Positions 22,838 through 33,742 are shown, counted from the first letter of the stretch. The stretch is DNA of 64,000 bases from Zygnema cylindricum (GCA_037447655.1 JBBHKE010001622.1:1-64000); one strand, 5' to 3'. The notes: generated by a model from the letters alone, not told the origin. Numbers and translations are program-made.

Positions 22838-23516
22838 CTGCTAGGGACAGGATTTGATCCTGTGACCTCTAAGATGGCAGCCGTACGGAGTAGCCGTTCG
22901 CCTTATCCGGTATGCCTTGAATTATCGATACACGTAATGTATTCGATAAATATTTATAAAGTGACGCCGCGACACATTTTATTTAATGGCTTACGGAACG
23001 AAATAAACATGGAAAGTACAATACCGCACGAAATACTGTACCGCACCAAACGAACGAAACGACATGGAATTTCCACGGACAAAATGAAATGTTGATAGGG
23101 ATCAACGGCTCGCAGAGGAGCCGGAATCGCGGAGTGGAATTTTGGCGGTTTGCGAGCCAATGTTGGTGGTTGACACGTGGCGAGATACGATTGGATAGCA
23201 AGGATTACGGGTGGAGCAATTACGGCACAGGAACTGACACGCGTCAGCAGAGCGACCATGCCTTACTATGGTCGTACAAGAAGTACAACAATTCTTGTAT
23301 TTCTTGTACTTTACAGTCTTTTGATTGGCTAGGGTACACAATAGTAGGCTCAGAGAGGTAGCTTAGGTCTTAAAAAAAAATAGGAATTCTCCTCTCACCC
23401 AAAGTGCACTATTTATTGGCCTACTTTGGTCATCATAACTTAATGCCCACGTGAGTGATTCTTTTGCTGCCAACTCGAGGAGTCAAGGCTACACAAGGGT
23501 GTAGTCAGTTAGAGTT
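22838..23516 (+). repeat. G-type LTR, partial, plus strand
   Basis: The order of landmarks matches the G LTR at 58818-59831: antisense tRNA-like module, a CCACGTG/ACACGTGG-type region, ACACGCGTC, a GTAC-rich hairpin (GTCGTACAAGAAGTAC...), TTTTGATTGGCT, then AGTCAAGGCTACACAAGGGTG. The 5' end and the gag start are missing. With the minus-strand LTR at 23925-24855 it forms an inverted pair. Confidence 0.65.
22843..22910 (-). other. tRNA-like module, antisense within G-type LTR (copy 1)
   Basis: On the minus strand the module reads AAGGCGAACGGCTA (A-box-like) then CAGGATCAAATCCTG, a T-arm with a 4-bp stem and a B-box-like loop. The acceptor and anticodon arms are not convincing, so this is tRNA-derived rather than a tRNA gene. 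Confidence 0.5.
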
Positions 23517-23924
23517 TTTACGTGTCAGGGGTACACTTATTCATTGCCAAAGTCAAAAGTGCAAATATTATCATAGAGGCTTTATATAAGTTGGACATTA
23601 TGTGTACCAATAGAGGTCACAAAATTACATGTTCCTCCATAACTTTGTAAAAAACGAGAAAATCTGCAGCCGTACCAAAAAATAGAAATTATAAAATTCT
23701 ATGGGCTCTATTGCCACACTGAATTCGCAGATCAAAAGAAGATAATCTAGATAGTGCCGACCCCAAGTTTTCACAAACCCAAATGATTGACCCCTTGAGG
23801 ATCGGAACCCCATTACAGCTTCACCCCTGTGAAACAAGATTTTATGTGTGCCCAGTTCCACCACACAATGCAAACTTAGAATATGAGTTTTGGACAGATT
23901 CACCCACTTTGACTTTCCCTTAGA
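23517..23924. other. Unassigned spacer between inverted LTRs; source-like match to the A filler
   Basis: Positions about 23705-23870, read on the minus strand, match the filler in copia A elements 1 and 3 (TCGGCACTATCTAGA and neighbours). A 92-codon minus-strand frame covers it, but the corresponding peptide in the fillers has stops. The stretch near 23630-23690 (TTCCTCCATAACTT...) resembles 1887-1945 in the fold-back element. I recognise no protein family. Confidence 0.5.
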
Positions 23925-24855
23925 AATGCAGCCACCCTAGCAAGCAAATACTCTGACTGACTACACCCTTGTGTAGCATGGACTCTCTTGAGTCTGCAGC
24001 AAAAATAATCACTGAAAATGGTCAACTTAATTGATGGTTTTGCCAGGCCTAAGTTTGCCTTTTATACAAGATGCTCCTTGGGAGAGGCGGCTATCTACCC
24101 AAAATATTAGAAGTCCTAAACCCCTCTCTAAACACCCTAGTACTAAGGTACTGACCAATCATAGGACTGTATCATACAATAAAATACAGGTCTCGGAGTA
24201 CTTTCTGTACTGTTCGTGTACAGCTTCGCCATAATGTGACATTTGTCACATCAGGACTAAATATCGTACTATCCGAAGATTTTGTTAACCGGTCAGATGT
24301 TGCCACGTGTCGTCCGGAGTGGCGGTGCTCGAAAACGCTAAATCGCTTACTCCGGAATCCCGGCTCGCACCACGGCTGTTCGATGAAGACCGACATTTAG
24401 TAATCGCCGTTGAAATAATATGTCGTTTCGTTGATTCCGTGGGGTCCAAATTGTTAGCGGTCTAATTCATATCCGTGTATTGTCCGTCTCGTAATCAATT
24501 AAATGAAACATTTTGCGTCGTTCTTATTTATATATCTATCGTACCCTATATAGTCTAGCAACAATCCTAGACTATAGGATAAGGCTAACGGCTATCGGGA
24601 TCTTAGCGTACAACAGGTTCCAGGATCAAGTCCTGGGTCCGTCAAGGCAATTTTGGTAAACCTTCCAAATTCTGCAGCCTGTCTCACTCTCTGGGCAGCA
24701 TGGGCAGCCATGGCTTCTAGCTTCCTCTCCAACCTTCAGTGATTGCGACAAGTGTGGGGGTTTAAAGAGTGGAGCAAGAAGCAGGCTGCCTTTGTTAATC
24801 TTCCTCTTATTATTTTCCCTTTTATTCAGACCTAGAAAATACATACATTTCAACA
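23925..24855 (-). repeat. G-type LTR, minus strand
   Basis: On the minus strand it begins TGTTGAAATGTATG with TATTTTCTAGGTCTG close behind, as in the other G LTRs, and is preceded by GGGAG. It carries the tRNA-like module at 24571-24641, CCACGTGTCGTCCG, and near the low end the CTACACCCTTGTG and TTGAGTCTGCAGC strings seen in the LTRs at 42279 and 49483. The low boundary is approximate. Confidence 0.65.
24571..24641 (+). other. tRNA-like module, antisense within G-type LTR (copy 2)
   Basis: GGCTAACGGCTATCGG resembles an A box and D arm. CCAGGATCAAGTCCTGG at 24620-24636 is a perfect 5-bp T stem with a 7-base loop. It is antisense to its LTR, as in all other copies. Confidence 0.55.
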
Positions 24856-25034
24856 CTCCCGTTATTTTCTAGTCTATTTTCCTTTCAACTCCTACAAAAA
24901 AAATAAGCAAACACCCTCTCCCCCTTTTTTATTTTCCTTTTCCTTTTCCTTTCATAATACTTTAAAACAATACCCTCATTATTCAAAAAGTCCATTAGAT
25001 GAGCAAAAATAAACATTCCATCTTGCTGATCACA
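24856..25034 (-). other. Unassigned minus-strand element DNA, left of copia B
   Basis: This stretch and 30964-31503 were contiguous before copia B inserted (CAATT duplicated). It adjoins the PPT-like GGGAG of the minus-strand LTR at 24855, so it is probably the 3' internal end of that element. Its own coding content is not recognisable. Confidence 0.4.
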
Positions 25035-25039
25035 CAATT
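25035..25039. repeat. Target-site duplication of copia B (left)
   Basis: CAATT directly precedes the 5' LTR and recurs at 30959-30963 directly after the 3' LTR. Five-base duplications are standard for copia integrases. Confidence 0.85.
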
Positions 25040-25750
25040 TATTGAAAAGTAAGCTTTAGTAAGTCTTAGAAATTTGAGTCTAGGACTTAGAATATTTTTT
25101 GAATACCAACTGTTCAATATTGACCAAATTTAGTGTGGATTTTTTGTAGTATCTACACGAATTGATATCTTTAAGTTAATTAGTGTGTAGGGCCGCCAAT
25201 GAATGTAGACGTGATAAGAATCACCCGGATTTTTAGGGTATAGATATTGTTAGTGGACAATTCTGGTCCAAACACTTAGATTTTGTCAGTAGGGTGTCTG
25301 GTGGACCATGTACATACGTTTTGGATGTTTTTTAGATCTTTTAGATGTTTTCTAGATCTTTTAAGATGTTTTCGTAGATCTTTTGAGTATTTAGTTCAAT
25401 TAGGATTGATCAATTCAACACAGAATGTACATTCTACACAAGAGTTAAGGAAATGAGAGCACTGAGTGCAGTTTAAGGTGTTTTATGCTCTATTGTCTCT
25501 AATTTGCTTGTAGTACATGTTTGTTTGGTTGAAAGACCTCTTTTGTTTGGAGTAACATATCTTACACTATAGATCTAGTCTTTTAGGCATTTCTCTTTGG
25601 GTTTGCTTCCGCTAACATGTCTGATAATGGCTCAGCTCCTATTGCAAGTGCTCCTATTAGCCCTAGTGCTCCACCTGCTCCTGCTGGTGCAAGTGTGACT
25701 CCTAGTGTGAGTGGATCACAGCCGAGTCTTAATGCCCATGACCTTCAACA
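25040..25750 (+). repeat. Copia B 5' LTR
   Basis: 711 bp from TATTGAAAAGTAAGC to CCTTCAACA. It contains short repeats of an AGATGTTTTCTAGATCTTTT type at about 25322-25385 and the gag start codon at 25617, so 134 bases of the LTR are coding. Confidence 0.9.
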
Positions 25751-28700
25751 GGTTATGGGCCCACCGCCTAAATTGCCTATTTTTGACGGAACTCACTACT
25801 TATACTGGGAAGATTTGTTGAGCTCATATTTCGAGGAGAGGGACTTGTCACCCATTGTGGAAGGAACAGCGGATGTGACTGCGCCGGATTGGAGAAAGAA
25901 GAATCTTCATTGCCTCAACGTCTTGAAGCAGTCTATGACAAAAGATTTGGTAATGTCGTATCTTGAGATGAAGAAAGCATCTGATGTTTGGTTTAGTGTA
26001 CGTGCTATGTATGTTCAACTAGATGTTACCGTCCAGACTAACATAGCCACTCAAATTTTTGAATTTAAGTATTTTGGAGGTAGTATGTCAGATCATTGTC
26101 ATGCTATGAAAAGGTTGTTTCTTCAGAGTACTAGTGCAGGTGGGGACATTTCACCACCTCAGCAAGCTATGTTGTTGATGAGAACTTTGCCCGATGAATA
26201 TAAGGGAGCCATGGATAGGCTTAGGGCTATTCCACAGCGTCAATGGAACATAGCATTAGCAATTCAACTTATTTTGAGTGAAGAAGCTAACCAAATGTCA
26301 CAAAGAGGTAGTAGTAAGTCTGTTCAGGCACTAGCTAACCAGTTTTCGGATTCTAAGATTGGCAGTGGCAGTGGTAAAGGTAGTGGTCCTAGAAGGTCAC
26401 CTTTGACATGTTATTACTGTGATGAAAAAGGGCATGTGTTCAGAATGTGTAATGCATACAAGAGAGCGAAAGCCACAGGAAATTTTCGCTCTGGATGGGA
26501 CGAAAGCCGGGTTCCTTCTCAATCAGGTGGTCGCCCAAATGCTTTCTTCAATGAACTTAAGGAGGAGGACGTGAGCAGCTTCCCTAACAACAGTGAAAAG
26601 AAATACTTTGCGATGGCACAAGCAACGGAAGGCGTGGAGGAAGACGAATGGATTATGGACTCCGGCGCATCTGCCCACATGTGCCGCAATCGCCATCTAT
26701 TTGAGAGTATTCAATCTATTTCACCCATCAAAATTTATTTTAGTGATGATACGTTTGTTGAGTCGAAAGCAAAGGGGAGGGTGTCACTTATGTTGAATGT
26801 AGAGGGAAAACCTGTGAAAAGGGTCTTGGAAGATGTGTTGCATGTCCCAGCTTTTAAAAGAAACTTTTTCTCTACGTCAGTGGTAGAAAAGAAAGGTTTT
26901 AGAACTATATCTGAGAATGGAAAGAAAACAGTGAGTAAGAATGGGAAAATAGTTGCAGAGGGATTTGCTGGAGGAAACAATTTGTATCGGTTGAGTCTTG
27001 CAAATGATAATGATAATGATGTTATGTACTCAAGTGTAATCAGTGATTGTGATTTATGGCATAAACGTTTAGGACATGTGAATTATGATAGATTAGAAAA
27101 GATGGTAAATCAAAAAATGGTGGAAGGTGTAAAAATTAGTCAAAAACCAGCATCAAATGTATGTGATGGTTGTGCAATGGGAAAAATTCATAAGTTGCCT
27201 TTCCCTTCGCAAACTGATCATAAAAGTAGCAGGGTGCTAGAACTAATTTATTCAGATGTATGGGGGCCATCTAGGTATCCATCTATTGGAGGTTCTAAGT
27301 TTATGCTTACCTTTCCTGATGATTATAGTAGATTTACTACAGTTTATTTTTTGAAGAGTAAAGATGAAGTTTTTTCAAAATTTAAAGAGTATAAGGCTTG
27401 GGTTGAAAATCTGCATGAGAGAAAGATAGGAGGATTCATATCTGATAATGAAGGGGAGTACATTTCTAATGAATTTGCAGAATTCCTAAAATTGCATGGA
27501 ATTTCACGTCAACTAACTGTTCCTTATTCTCCGGAACAAAACGGTGTTTCAGAGAGGATGAATAGGACTATATCAAAGTGTGCTAGGACAATGATGGCTG
27601 ATATGGACATAGATTACAAATTTTGGGCAGAGGCTATGAATTGTGCAGCGTATGTGAGAAACAGGCTAGAAACAAGGGCAGTAAAAGATAAAACTCCTTA
27701 TGAAATGTGGACAGGACAAAAACCAGATGTAAGTTACTTCAAAGTTTTTGGAAGTAAGATATTTATGTTAGATAATGATCCACAAAAATGGAAATTAGAG
27801 CCAAAAGGCATACCAGGTATATTTCTAGGGTATGATGATCATGCCAAGGGTTATAAAGTATATGACATTAAGAGAAATAGAGTCGTGGTAGCCAGAAACA
27901 TCATAGTGAAGGATGAGGGAAAAGGAGTAGATGTATTTAGTCAGCGTACAGATGAAAAGAAAGATAGAAGTGTTGATTATATCTTTTTAGAGGAAAATCC
28001 TATGATTTTCAAGAAAAATATAGAAAATGCATCTACATCAACTCAAAATGACTTGCAATCATCTTCTCCACCAGAAACAGGAAGTGTTATGCCAGTAAGA
28101 GTTGCAGACTCTCCTCTACCTCAATCCGCAACTCAATCACAAGAAGAATCACATGTATCGAGGAGGAGGACCCAACCATCTATACCAGCGACAGAATTTC
28201 CAGGTGGAGTTCGGCGAAGTGCACGACTCAGGGGAGAAAATGCAGCCTTTGCTCACTCAGCACACATAGAAGAGCCTCTAACGTTGACGGAAGCTTTTTC
28301 GAGTAATGAAAGGGAACACTGGGTGGAAGCAGTCAATGAAGAAATGAAGTCCATCATGGAGGCCCAAACATGGGATCTGGTGGAACTTCCTCCAGGAAGA
28401 AAGGCTATTGCGAGTAAATGGGTGTTTAAATTAAAATTGAACCCAGATAATACCATAGACAGGTATAAGGCTCGCATGGTTGCTAAGGGATATAATCAAA
28501 AGGAGGGGATAGATTATGAAGAAACTTTTTCACCGGTTGTAAGGTTTCCATCTGTCCGCATCTTACTTACATTAGTTGCCATAGAGGATTTTCACATTCA
28601 CCAAATGGATGTCAAAACTGCCTTTTTGCATGGTGATTTAGATGAGGTTATTTACATGTAGCAACCTGAGGGTTATGAGGAAGCAGGAAAAGAAAATCTT

Positions 28701-29855
28701 GTGTGCAGACTTTTAAAATCTTTGTATGGCCTAAAACAGGCCCCTAAGCAATGGAACCGAAAGTTAGATGAGTTCTTGACAGGACTAGGATTTACTATAA
28801 TTAGCTCAGATCATTCAGTATATGTGATGTGTGGTGATAATCCTGATGAGGTGATATTCATTGCTGTGTATGTTGATGATTTGTTGCTAATTAGTAGGAA
28901 CAAAGAAGGAATTGCTAGAGTAAAACAGGCTCTTAATTCACAATTTGAAATGAAGGATTTGGGGGAGGCAAAATATATCCTTGGAATACAAGTTGAAAGA
29001 GATAGAGAAAAGAAAATAATTAGGCTAACTCAAAAAGAAGCGATAGGAAACATGTTGGAAAAATTTGGCTTGGCTGATGCCAAAGGTTGTGCAACTCCTA
29101 TTGAGTATAAGCAAAAACTTGAAGGAATGGAGCATGAGTTTGGTGTTCTAATAGATGAGGAACTTAGTCCAGAAGAGCAAAAATTTATGTCTCAAGTACC
29201 TTACAGACAAGTAGTAGGAAGTCTGATTTATTTCATGAATTGCAATAGGCCCGATATAGCTGCAGCTGTAGGTGTATTGAGCAGAAGTCTACAAAATCCA
29301 CGAAAGAGAGACTGGGAGGCAGCAAAAAGGGTTTTAAGGTATCTTGTTGGTACTAGAAATCTTTGGCTTACTTTGGGAGGGGACAAGGTTGGCATTAATA
29401 CTTGGAGTGATGCTAGCTATGGTGATGTGCCTAGTAGGAAGTCTACAACGGGGTATGTCATTCAGATTGGAAGTGGAACTTGTAGTTGGAGTAGTAAACT
29501 TCAAAAAGTCACGGCTCAATCTACTATGGAAGCCGAATACATGGCTGCGAGCGCCGCCTTGAAAGAGTTGCTATGGATTAAGGCATTTCTTCAAGAATTG
29601 GGTTATACGCAACACGGGACAAAAATAATGTGGTGCGACAATCAAGCAGCCATTTCTGTGGCTACAAACCCAAGTCACCATTTTAAGAGTAAACATATGG
29701 ACATTCGGCTACATTTGGTACGTGAGAAAGTATTTGCAAAAGTGGTAAAACTTTGTTATTTGCCTGATGAGAAAATGGTTGCGGACATGTTGACAAAAGC
29801 CCTTCCCGCTCCTAAGTTGGAGTACTGCAGAAAAACGTGTGGTCTAAGTGTGTAA
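25617..29855 (+). CDS. gag-pol: Copia B Gag-Pol polyprotein with one in-frame stop
   Basis: The frame has 1412 codon positions plus the natural stop, broken only by TAG at 28659-28661. The first ~45 residues (Pro/Ser/Ala-rich, MSDNGSAPIASAP) come from the LTR. Order: UBN2-type Gag (about 50-230); zinc knuckle CYYCDEKGHVFRMC (265-278); protease WIMDSGASAHMC with Asp at 348; integrase zinc module LWHKRLGHVNYDRLEKM...CDGCAMGK; integrase core with YSDVWGPS, ISDNEGEY (usual SDNGGEY) and NGVSERMNRT; and RT with YVDD at 1085-1088. RNase H (TWSDASYGD, WCDNQAAISVATNPS, MLTKALPAPK) closes it. There is no frameshift between gag and pol, as in most plant copia elements. The stop lies in RT just after VIYM, where relatives have Lys or Gln, so it is probably a point mutation. 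Confidence 0.93.
25751..25762 (+). other. Copia B primer-binding site
   Basis: GGTTATGGGCCC follows the LTR end with no gap and matches 12 bases of the initiator tRNA-Met anticodon arm (complement GGGCCCATAACC). It is translated within Gag as QVMGPP. Confidence 0.85.
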
Positions 29856-29865
29856 GTCTTCTAAA

Positions 29866-29877
29866 GCTTAAGGGGAG
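29866..29877 (+). other. Copia B polypurine tract
   Basis: AGCTTAAGGGGAG-type sequence ends directly at the 3' LTR start. It has the AGGGGAG core shared with copia A, C and D. Confidence 0.85.
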
Positions 29878-30958
29878 TATTGAAAAGTAAGCTTTAGTAA
29901 GTCTTAGAAATTTGAGTCTAGGACTTAGAATATTTTTTGAATACCAACTGTTCAATATTGACCAAATTTAGTGTGGATTTTTTGTAGTATCTACACGAAT
30001 TGATATCTTTAAGTTAATTAGTGTGTAGGGCCGCCAATGAATGTAGACGTGATAAGAATCACCCGGATTTTTAGGGTATAGATATTGTTAGTGGACAATT
30101 CTGGTCCAAACACTTAGATTTTGTCAGTAGGGTGACTGGTGGACCATGTACATACGTTTTGGATGTTTTTTAGATCTTTTAGATGTTTTCTAGATCTTTT
30201 AAGATGTTTTCGTAGATCTTTTGAGTATTTAGTTCAATTAGGATTGATCAATTCAACACAGAATGTACATTCTACACAAGAGTTAAGGAAATGAGAGCAC
30301 TGAGTGCAGTTTAAGGTGTTTTATGCTCTATTGTCTCTAATTTGCTTGTAGTACATGTTTGTTTGGTTGAAAGACCTCTTTTGTTTGGAGTAACATATCT
30401 TACACTATAGATCTAGTCTTTTAGGCATTTCTCTTTGGGTTTGCTTCCTCTAACATGTCTGATAATGGCTCAGCTCCTATTGCAAGTGCTCCTATTAGCC
30501 CTAGTGCTCCACCTGCTCCTGCTGGTGCAAGTGTGACTCCTAGTGTGAGTGGATCACTTTCTAGATCATTTAAGATGTTTCGTAGATCTTTTGAGTATTT
30601 AGTTCAATTATGATTGATCAATTCAACACAGAATGTACATTCTACACAAGAGTTAAGGAAATGAGAGCACTAGGTGCAGTTTAAGGTGTTTTATGCTCTA
30701 TTGTCTCTAATTTGCTTGTAGTACATGTTTGTTTGGTTGAAAGACCTCTTTTGTTTGGAGTAACCTATCTTACACTATAGATCTAGTCTTTTAGGCATTT
30801 CTCTTTGGGTTTGCTTCCGCTAACATGTCTGATAATGGCTCAGCTCTTATTGCAAGTGCTCCTATTAGCCCTAGTGCTCCACCTGCTCCTGCTGGTGCAA
30901 GTGTGACTCCTAGTGTGAGTGGATCACAGCCGAGTCTTCATGCCCATGACCTTCAACA
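29878..30958 (+). repeat. Copia B 3' LTR, enlarged
   Basis: 1081 bp with the same ends as the 5' LTR. The extra length is a tandem duplication of about 370 bp (30187-30557 and 30558-30927) that includes the gag start region, so this LTR has two Gag start codons. Confidence 0.9.
30187..30927 (+). repeat. 370-bp tandem duplication in copia B 3' LTR
   Basis: Both copies run from TTTCTAGATC to GTGAGTGGATCAC. The second copy has more differences from the 5' LTR (for example TAACCTATC for TAACATATC, and GCTCTTATTG for GCTCCTATTG), so it is not a simple recent slippage product of the first. Confidence 0.9.
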
Positions 30959-30963
30959 CAATT
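30959..30963. repeat. Target-site duplication of copia B (right)
   Basis: CAATT follows the LTR end CAACA directly and matches 25035-25039. Confidence 0.85.
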
Positions 30964-31503
30964 TATTAAGCATCCCACTTTTCATAAATCCGAACAAGGA
31001 TTTTTTCCATCTCATCTCTTTTCCATCCACACTAAACCCAATTTCCCTCTTGCAATCAAACAGCCAACCCCATCTCCAATCTGCAACATACACCGAGATG
31101 CTAACCCTTTTACAAGCACACCTTCATAAATGCCATCACTCCCTTTAAAGGCAAGACCCATTACCCCAAAATTAACTTCCTCACTCTATCCGTATTTCCA
31201 CCTCAATTTCTAATTTATTCCCAATAAATATTCTCCCCTAAACCTTCTATCTCCCCTATCCTTTTAAACCCCTTCTAGTTTCACTTCTCCCCTTTTCTCG
31301 GAATCCGTTGAAGTCTCCGTTTCCGACCAATTTTATGTTTCCAAAATATCTATAAAATTATCCTCATTAATTTTATCTTTCCCATTTTCACTTATGGATC
31401 TTAGATCTGACTTTCTCATTTCAGAGTCATACACTCTACACTTCTCGACATCCTCAAGTACCTCCTCTCTCTTTACTTCCCTTATACCTCCAAAAGCACA
31501 CTG
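30964..31503 (-). other. Unassigned minus-strand element DNA, right of copia B
   Basis: It continues the frame region downstream of the zinc-knuckle Gag at 31504-31740 (minus). Just after that Gag, a QCAFGG string resembles the RRQKCAFGG string of copia E. Beyond it the residues are Glu/Lys/Arg-rich and match none of the protease or integrase motifs seen elsewhere in the window. Confidence 0.4.
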
Positions 31504-31740
31504 TTACCTTCGTGGAATTTCTGTGTACTTTTCTCTCTTCTCCATTCTACCGATGTGAAGAAGCTCCAAGATTTCTTCATCCTCTTTCTCCTCTTCCCCT
31601 TCTTCCTCCTCATTCACACTCCAACTTCTAAGTTCTTCCAAATGAGGACACTCCTCCATATGGTGATCTAGTTCTCTACAAAAGAAGCAAACCCCATTTT
31701 TCAAATCTCCCCTTTCTTTGCCTCTTCCTCGCTTTTTTTT
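31504..31740 (-). pseudogene. gag: Copia C Gag zinc-knuckle fragment
   Basis: The minus-strand frame encodes a basic stretch (KKRGRGKERGDLKNG), a CCHC knuckle CFFCRELDHHMEEC and a long acidic tail (EEEEGEEEKEDEEI). At its upstream side it is joined directly to the LTR-encoded start of Gag at 31741, so most of the Gag domain has been deleted. Related Gags in the window also have a knuckle followed by an acidic segment. Confidence 0.7.
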
Positions 31741-32582
31741 GTTCTGAAACAACTGCTGGTACTGAAGATGAAGAAAAAGCAGCAGTAGTAGTCATTGTAG
31801 AACAAATCAAGAGAGAAAGCTTCCACAAATACCAATGGCAAAATTGCAACTTTGACAGACAACAACTTTCAACACAGATACACAATAGTCTTACAAATAT
31901 ACTACAGTGTAGATATCATACAAAAGAGCATACAAATAAAAATTCACTTAATTCTGATCACAGATCTGTGAGATATTCAGAGGTGAATTTTCATAAAACT
32001 GAGTATACAGTTTTCATATCATTTGTTCCTAAATGAATCAAATTCACTAAGTCCTACTTCTATACTGAAACTAAACTAAGCTGTACGGAGGCATTCTAGC
32101 CGTACATCTAACATTCTAACACAACAAATACTGTGAGTATACCTGTGTACTGAAGGTATGTCATAAACCACATTTTCAACACTAAACAACTAAGTCACTA
32201 CAGACAAAATTATGTTCTACCAAAAATTTACACCGAAGTTCAGAGAACGTAAAGTGATAGTGATCTAGTCACGCCTCGTCAGTATTTGTTGGCGGCGGCT
32301 GTCAGCCATCCGATTAGAGGATTTGGCACCGTAGATGTGACTTCACGAAGTCCCGTGGTCGTGTCAAATTTTCGTACGTCCACGGAGGACATACTCACGC
32401 ATTTCTCTCAAGTGACGACGCGTGTCCCAAGTGTGAATGAAACGTGAACTCCCAACTTCAATGTCACACTAATTTTGGTAAGTACTGAGCCGAACTCAGC
32501 CAAAAATAACTTAAGTCTTGAACAGCTCTCTCTCCCTCAAAACTGAGGCATGGAGAGGACTAAAGCTTTCTAAAAAACAACA
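31741..32582 (-). repeat. Copia C LTR, minus strand
   Basis: On the minus strand it starts TGTTGTTTTTTAGAAAGC after the polypurine tract CTTTAGGGGAG and reaches the Gag start MTTTAAFSSSSVPAVVSEQ. It is the inverted counterpart of 21906-22746. It joins an RNase H end upstream and a gag downstream, so it sits between two internal regions. Confidence 0.8.
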
Positions 32583-32605
32583 CTCCCCTAAAGCTTTCGA
32601 CTCTG

Positions 32606-32793
32606 CTAGTCACTCAGTCCACATGCCTCTCTACAGAACTTTAATTTGGGTGCAGGTAAGGGTTTTGTCATCATATCAGCCACCATTTGCTCATCTGGTA
32701 AATAACTCAACTTCAGGACTTTTCCCATCACCTTTTCTCTTACAAAATGTAGCTTGATATCTATGTGCTTATTCTTAAAGTGATGACTGGGTT
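32606..32793 (-). pseudogene. pol: Copia C RNase H C-terminal end
   Basis: On the minus strand the frame runs from a NPSHHFK string (near 32790) through LSYLPDEQMVADM and MTKPLPAPKLKFCREACGLSD to a stop at 32606-32608. The polypurine tract and LTR follow. The rest of pol is missing: the sequence is cut at 32793 by the PPT and LTR of copia D. Confidence 0.8.
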
Positions 32794-32799
32794 TAGGGG

Positions 32800-33742
32800 A
32801 GTGTTGTTTTGGAAACCTTCAATCCTCTCTATACTTCGTTGCTATGCTGCCATGCTGCCCTGCTCTAATGTCGCAGCTGCGCTGGTAGAACACCGCAGTC
32901 ATAGCAGCTTGAGTAAACAGCTGCGCTGCTCTAAAACATTACAGCTGCGCTGGTAGAGCACCGCAGCCAGAGCACCGCAGCCATAGCAGTTCGTATGAAA
33001 GCTAAACTGTCGTAGGCATGTTTAGTGTTTATGTAACTCCAAAGGGAGAACACAGACTTGGTACACCTCAGGCTCACGTGTCGGTATGTGGGGGTAGTCA
33101 AGGTTGGTTGATCTGGACCACGAAGTACGCAGCCATTTGGTGACTCGATTTACACGTGGAGGTTCATCTTCAGTGGGAACGAATGCGTGGACGGCGGATG
33201 GAGTTCGCCGTCATTTTTGAAAGTGAAATATTGAAGTGCGCCGTCATTTCGGTGAACGAACTTTGTTACACACTTTAGCGGCGGCTAGAGTTAAAGACTG
33301 ATGTATATAGGTTGTACGGCAGACGTCGAAGGTTTGGTTTGGTAAAGATTTAGAATACTGGTGGACCACGGTAATTGTGGTACGGTTTAGACCAGCTGTA
33401 GGCTCACTTGTATATGTAGGACTTAGAATATTTTGGAAATTAGGATTTTCTTTGTATGAAAAACTGCGTAGCAGTTTTTGGGGTTTTTGAATTATAAGAT
33501 CATTGTGATCTTCTGGCAGAATTGTGTGAATTTCTGCATGTGTTTTCTCTGGTGTAGTTTCTTCATTGTGGCAAATTTGCAAACCTAGTGTGTGTCTGAT
33601 TTGCTTGGAGCTTCATTGTGAAGTTGGTCATTTGTGGGTATTCGTGAGAGTTTCCTATTTGTACTTTGATTGTGATTATGGCAACTGCTGCTGTTGCTGC
33701 TTCCTCTTCTTCTTTAGGGGCACCAGCTGCCTCAAATCAACA
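32800..33742 (+). repeat. Copia D 5' LTR
   Basis: 943 bp starting TGTTGTTTTGGAAACC directly after TTTAGGGGAG (a polypurine tract) and ending AAATCAACA before the PBS. The tract shows that this LTR was once preceded by internal sequence. The gag start codon is at 33678, inside the LTR. Confidence 0.85.
32842..32995. repeat. CTGCGCTG/CATAGCAG-rich repeats in the copia D LTR
   Basis: Units such as GCAGCTGCGCTGGTAGA, GCACCGCAGCCATAGCAG and CTGCCATGCTGCC recur irregularly. A similar GCAGC/CATAGC region lies at about 2262-2370 in the gypsy LTR, also shortly after an LTR start. Confidence 0.6.

Larger units (their letters stand above)
25040..30958 (+). mobile_element. Copia B, nearly intact full-length element
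   Basis: The element has a 711-bp 5' LTR, PBS, one gag-pol frame with a single stop, polypurine tract and a 1081-bp 3' LTR, all flanked by CAATT. The LTRs differ at only a few aligned bases outside an extra ~370-bp duplication in the 3' copy, so insertion was recent. Both LTRs start TATTGAAAAG where TGTTGA would be expected, and end CAACA. It interrupts unassigned minus-strand element DNA. Confidence 0.95.

Noticed and set aside
23625-23903. 92-codon minus-strand frame as a conserved protein
   Set aside because: The homologous fillers at 6451 and 15950 have stops in the matching frame, so conservation is at DNA level only. Left as a finding about repeat origin.
28659-28661. Programmed readthrough at the TAG in copia B
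   Set aside because: The stop is in the middle of RT, not at the gag-pol border, and related elements have a sense codon there. A point mutation is simpler.
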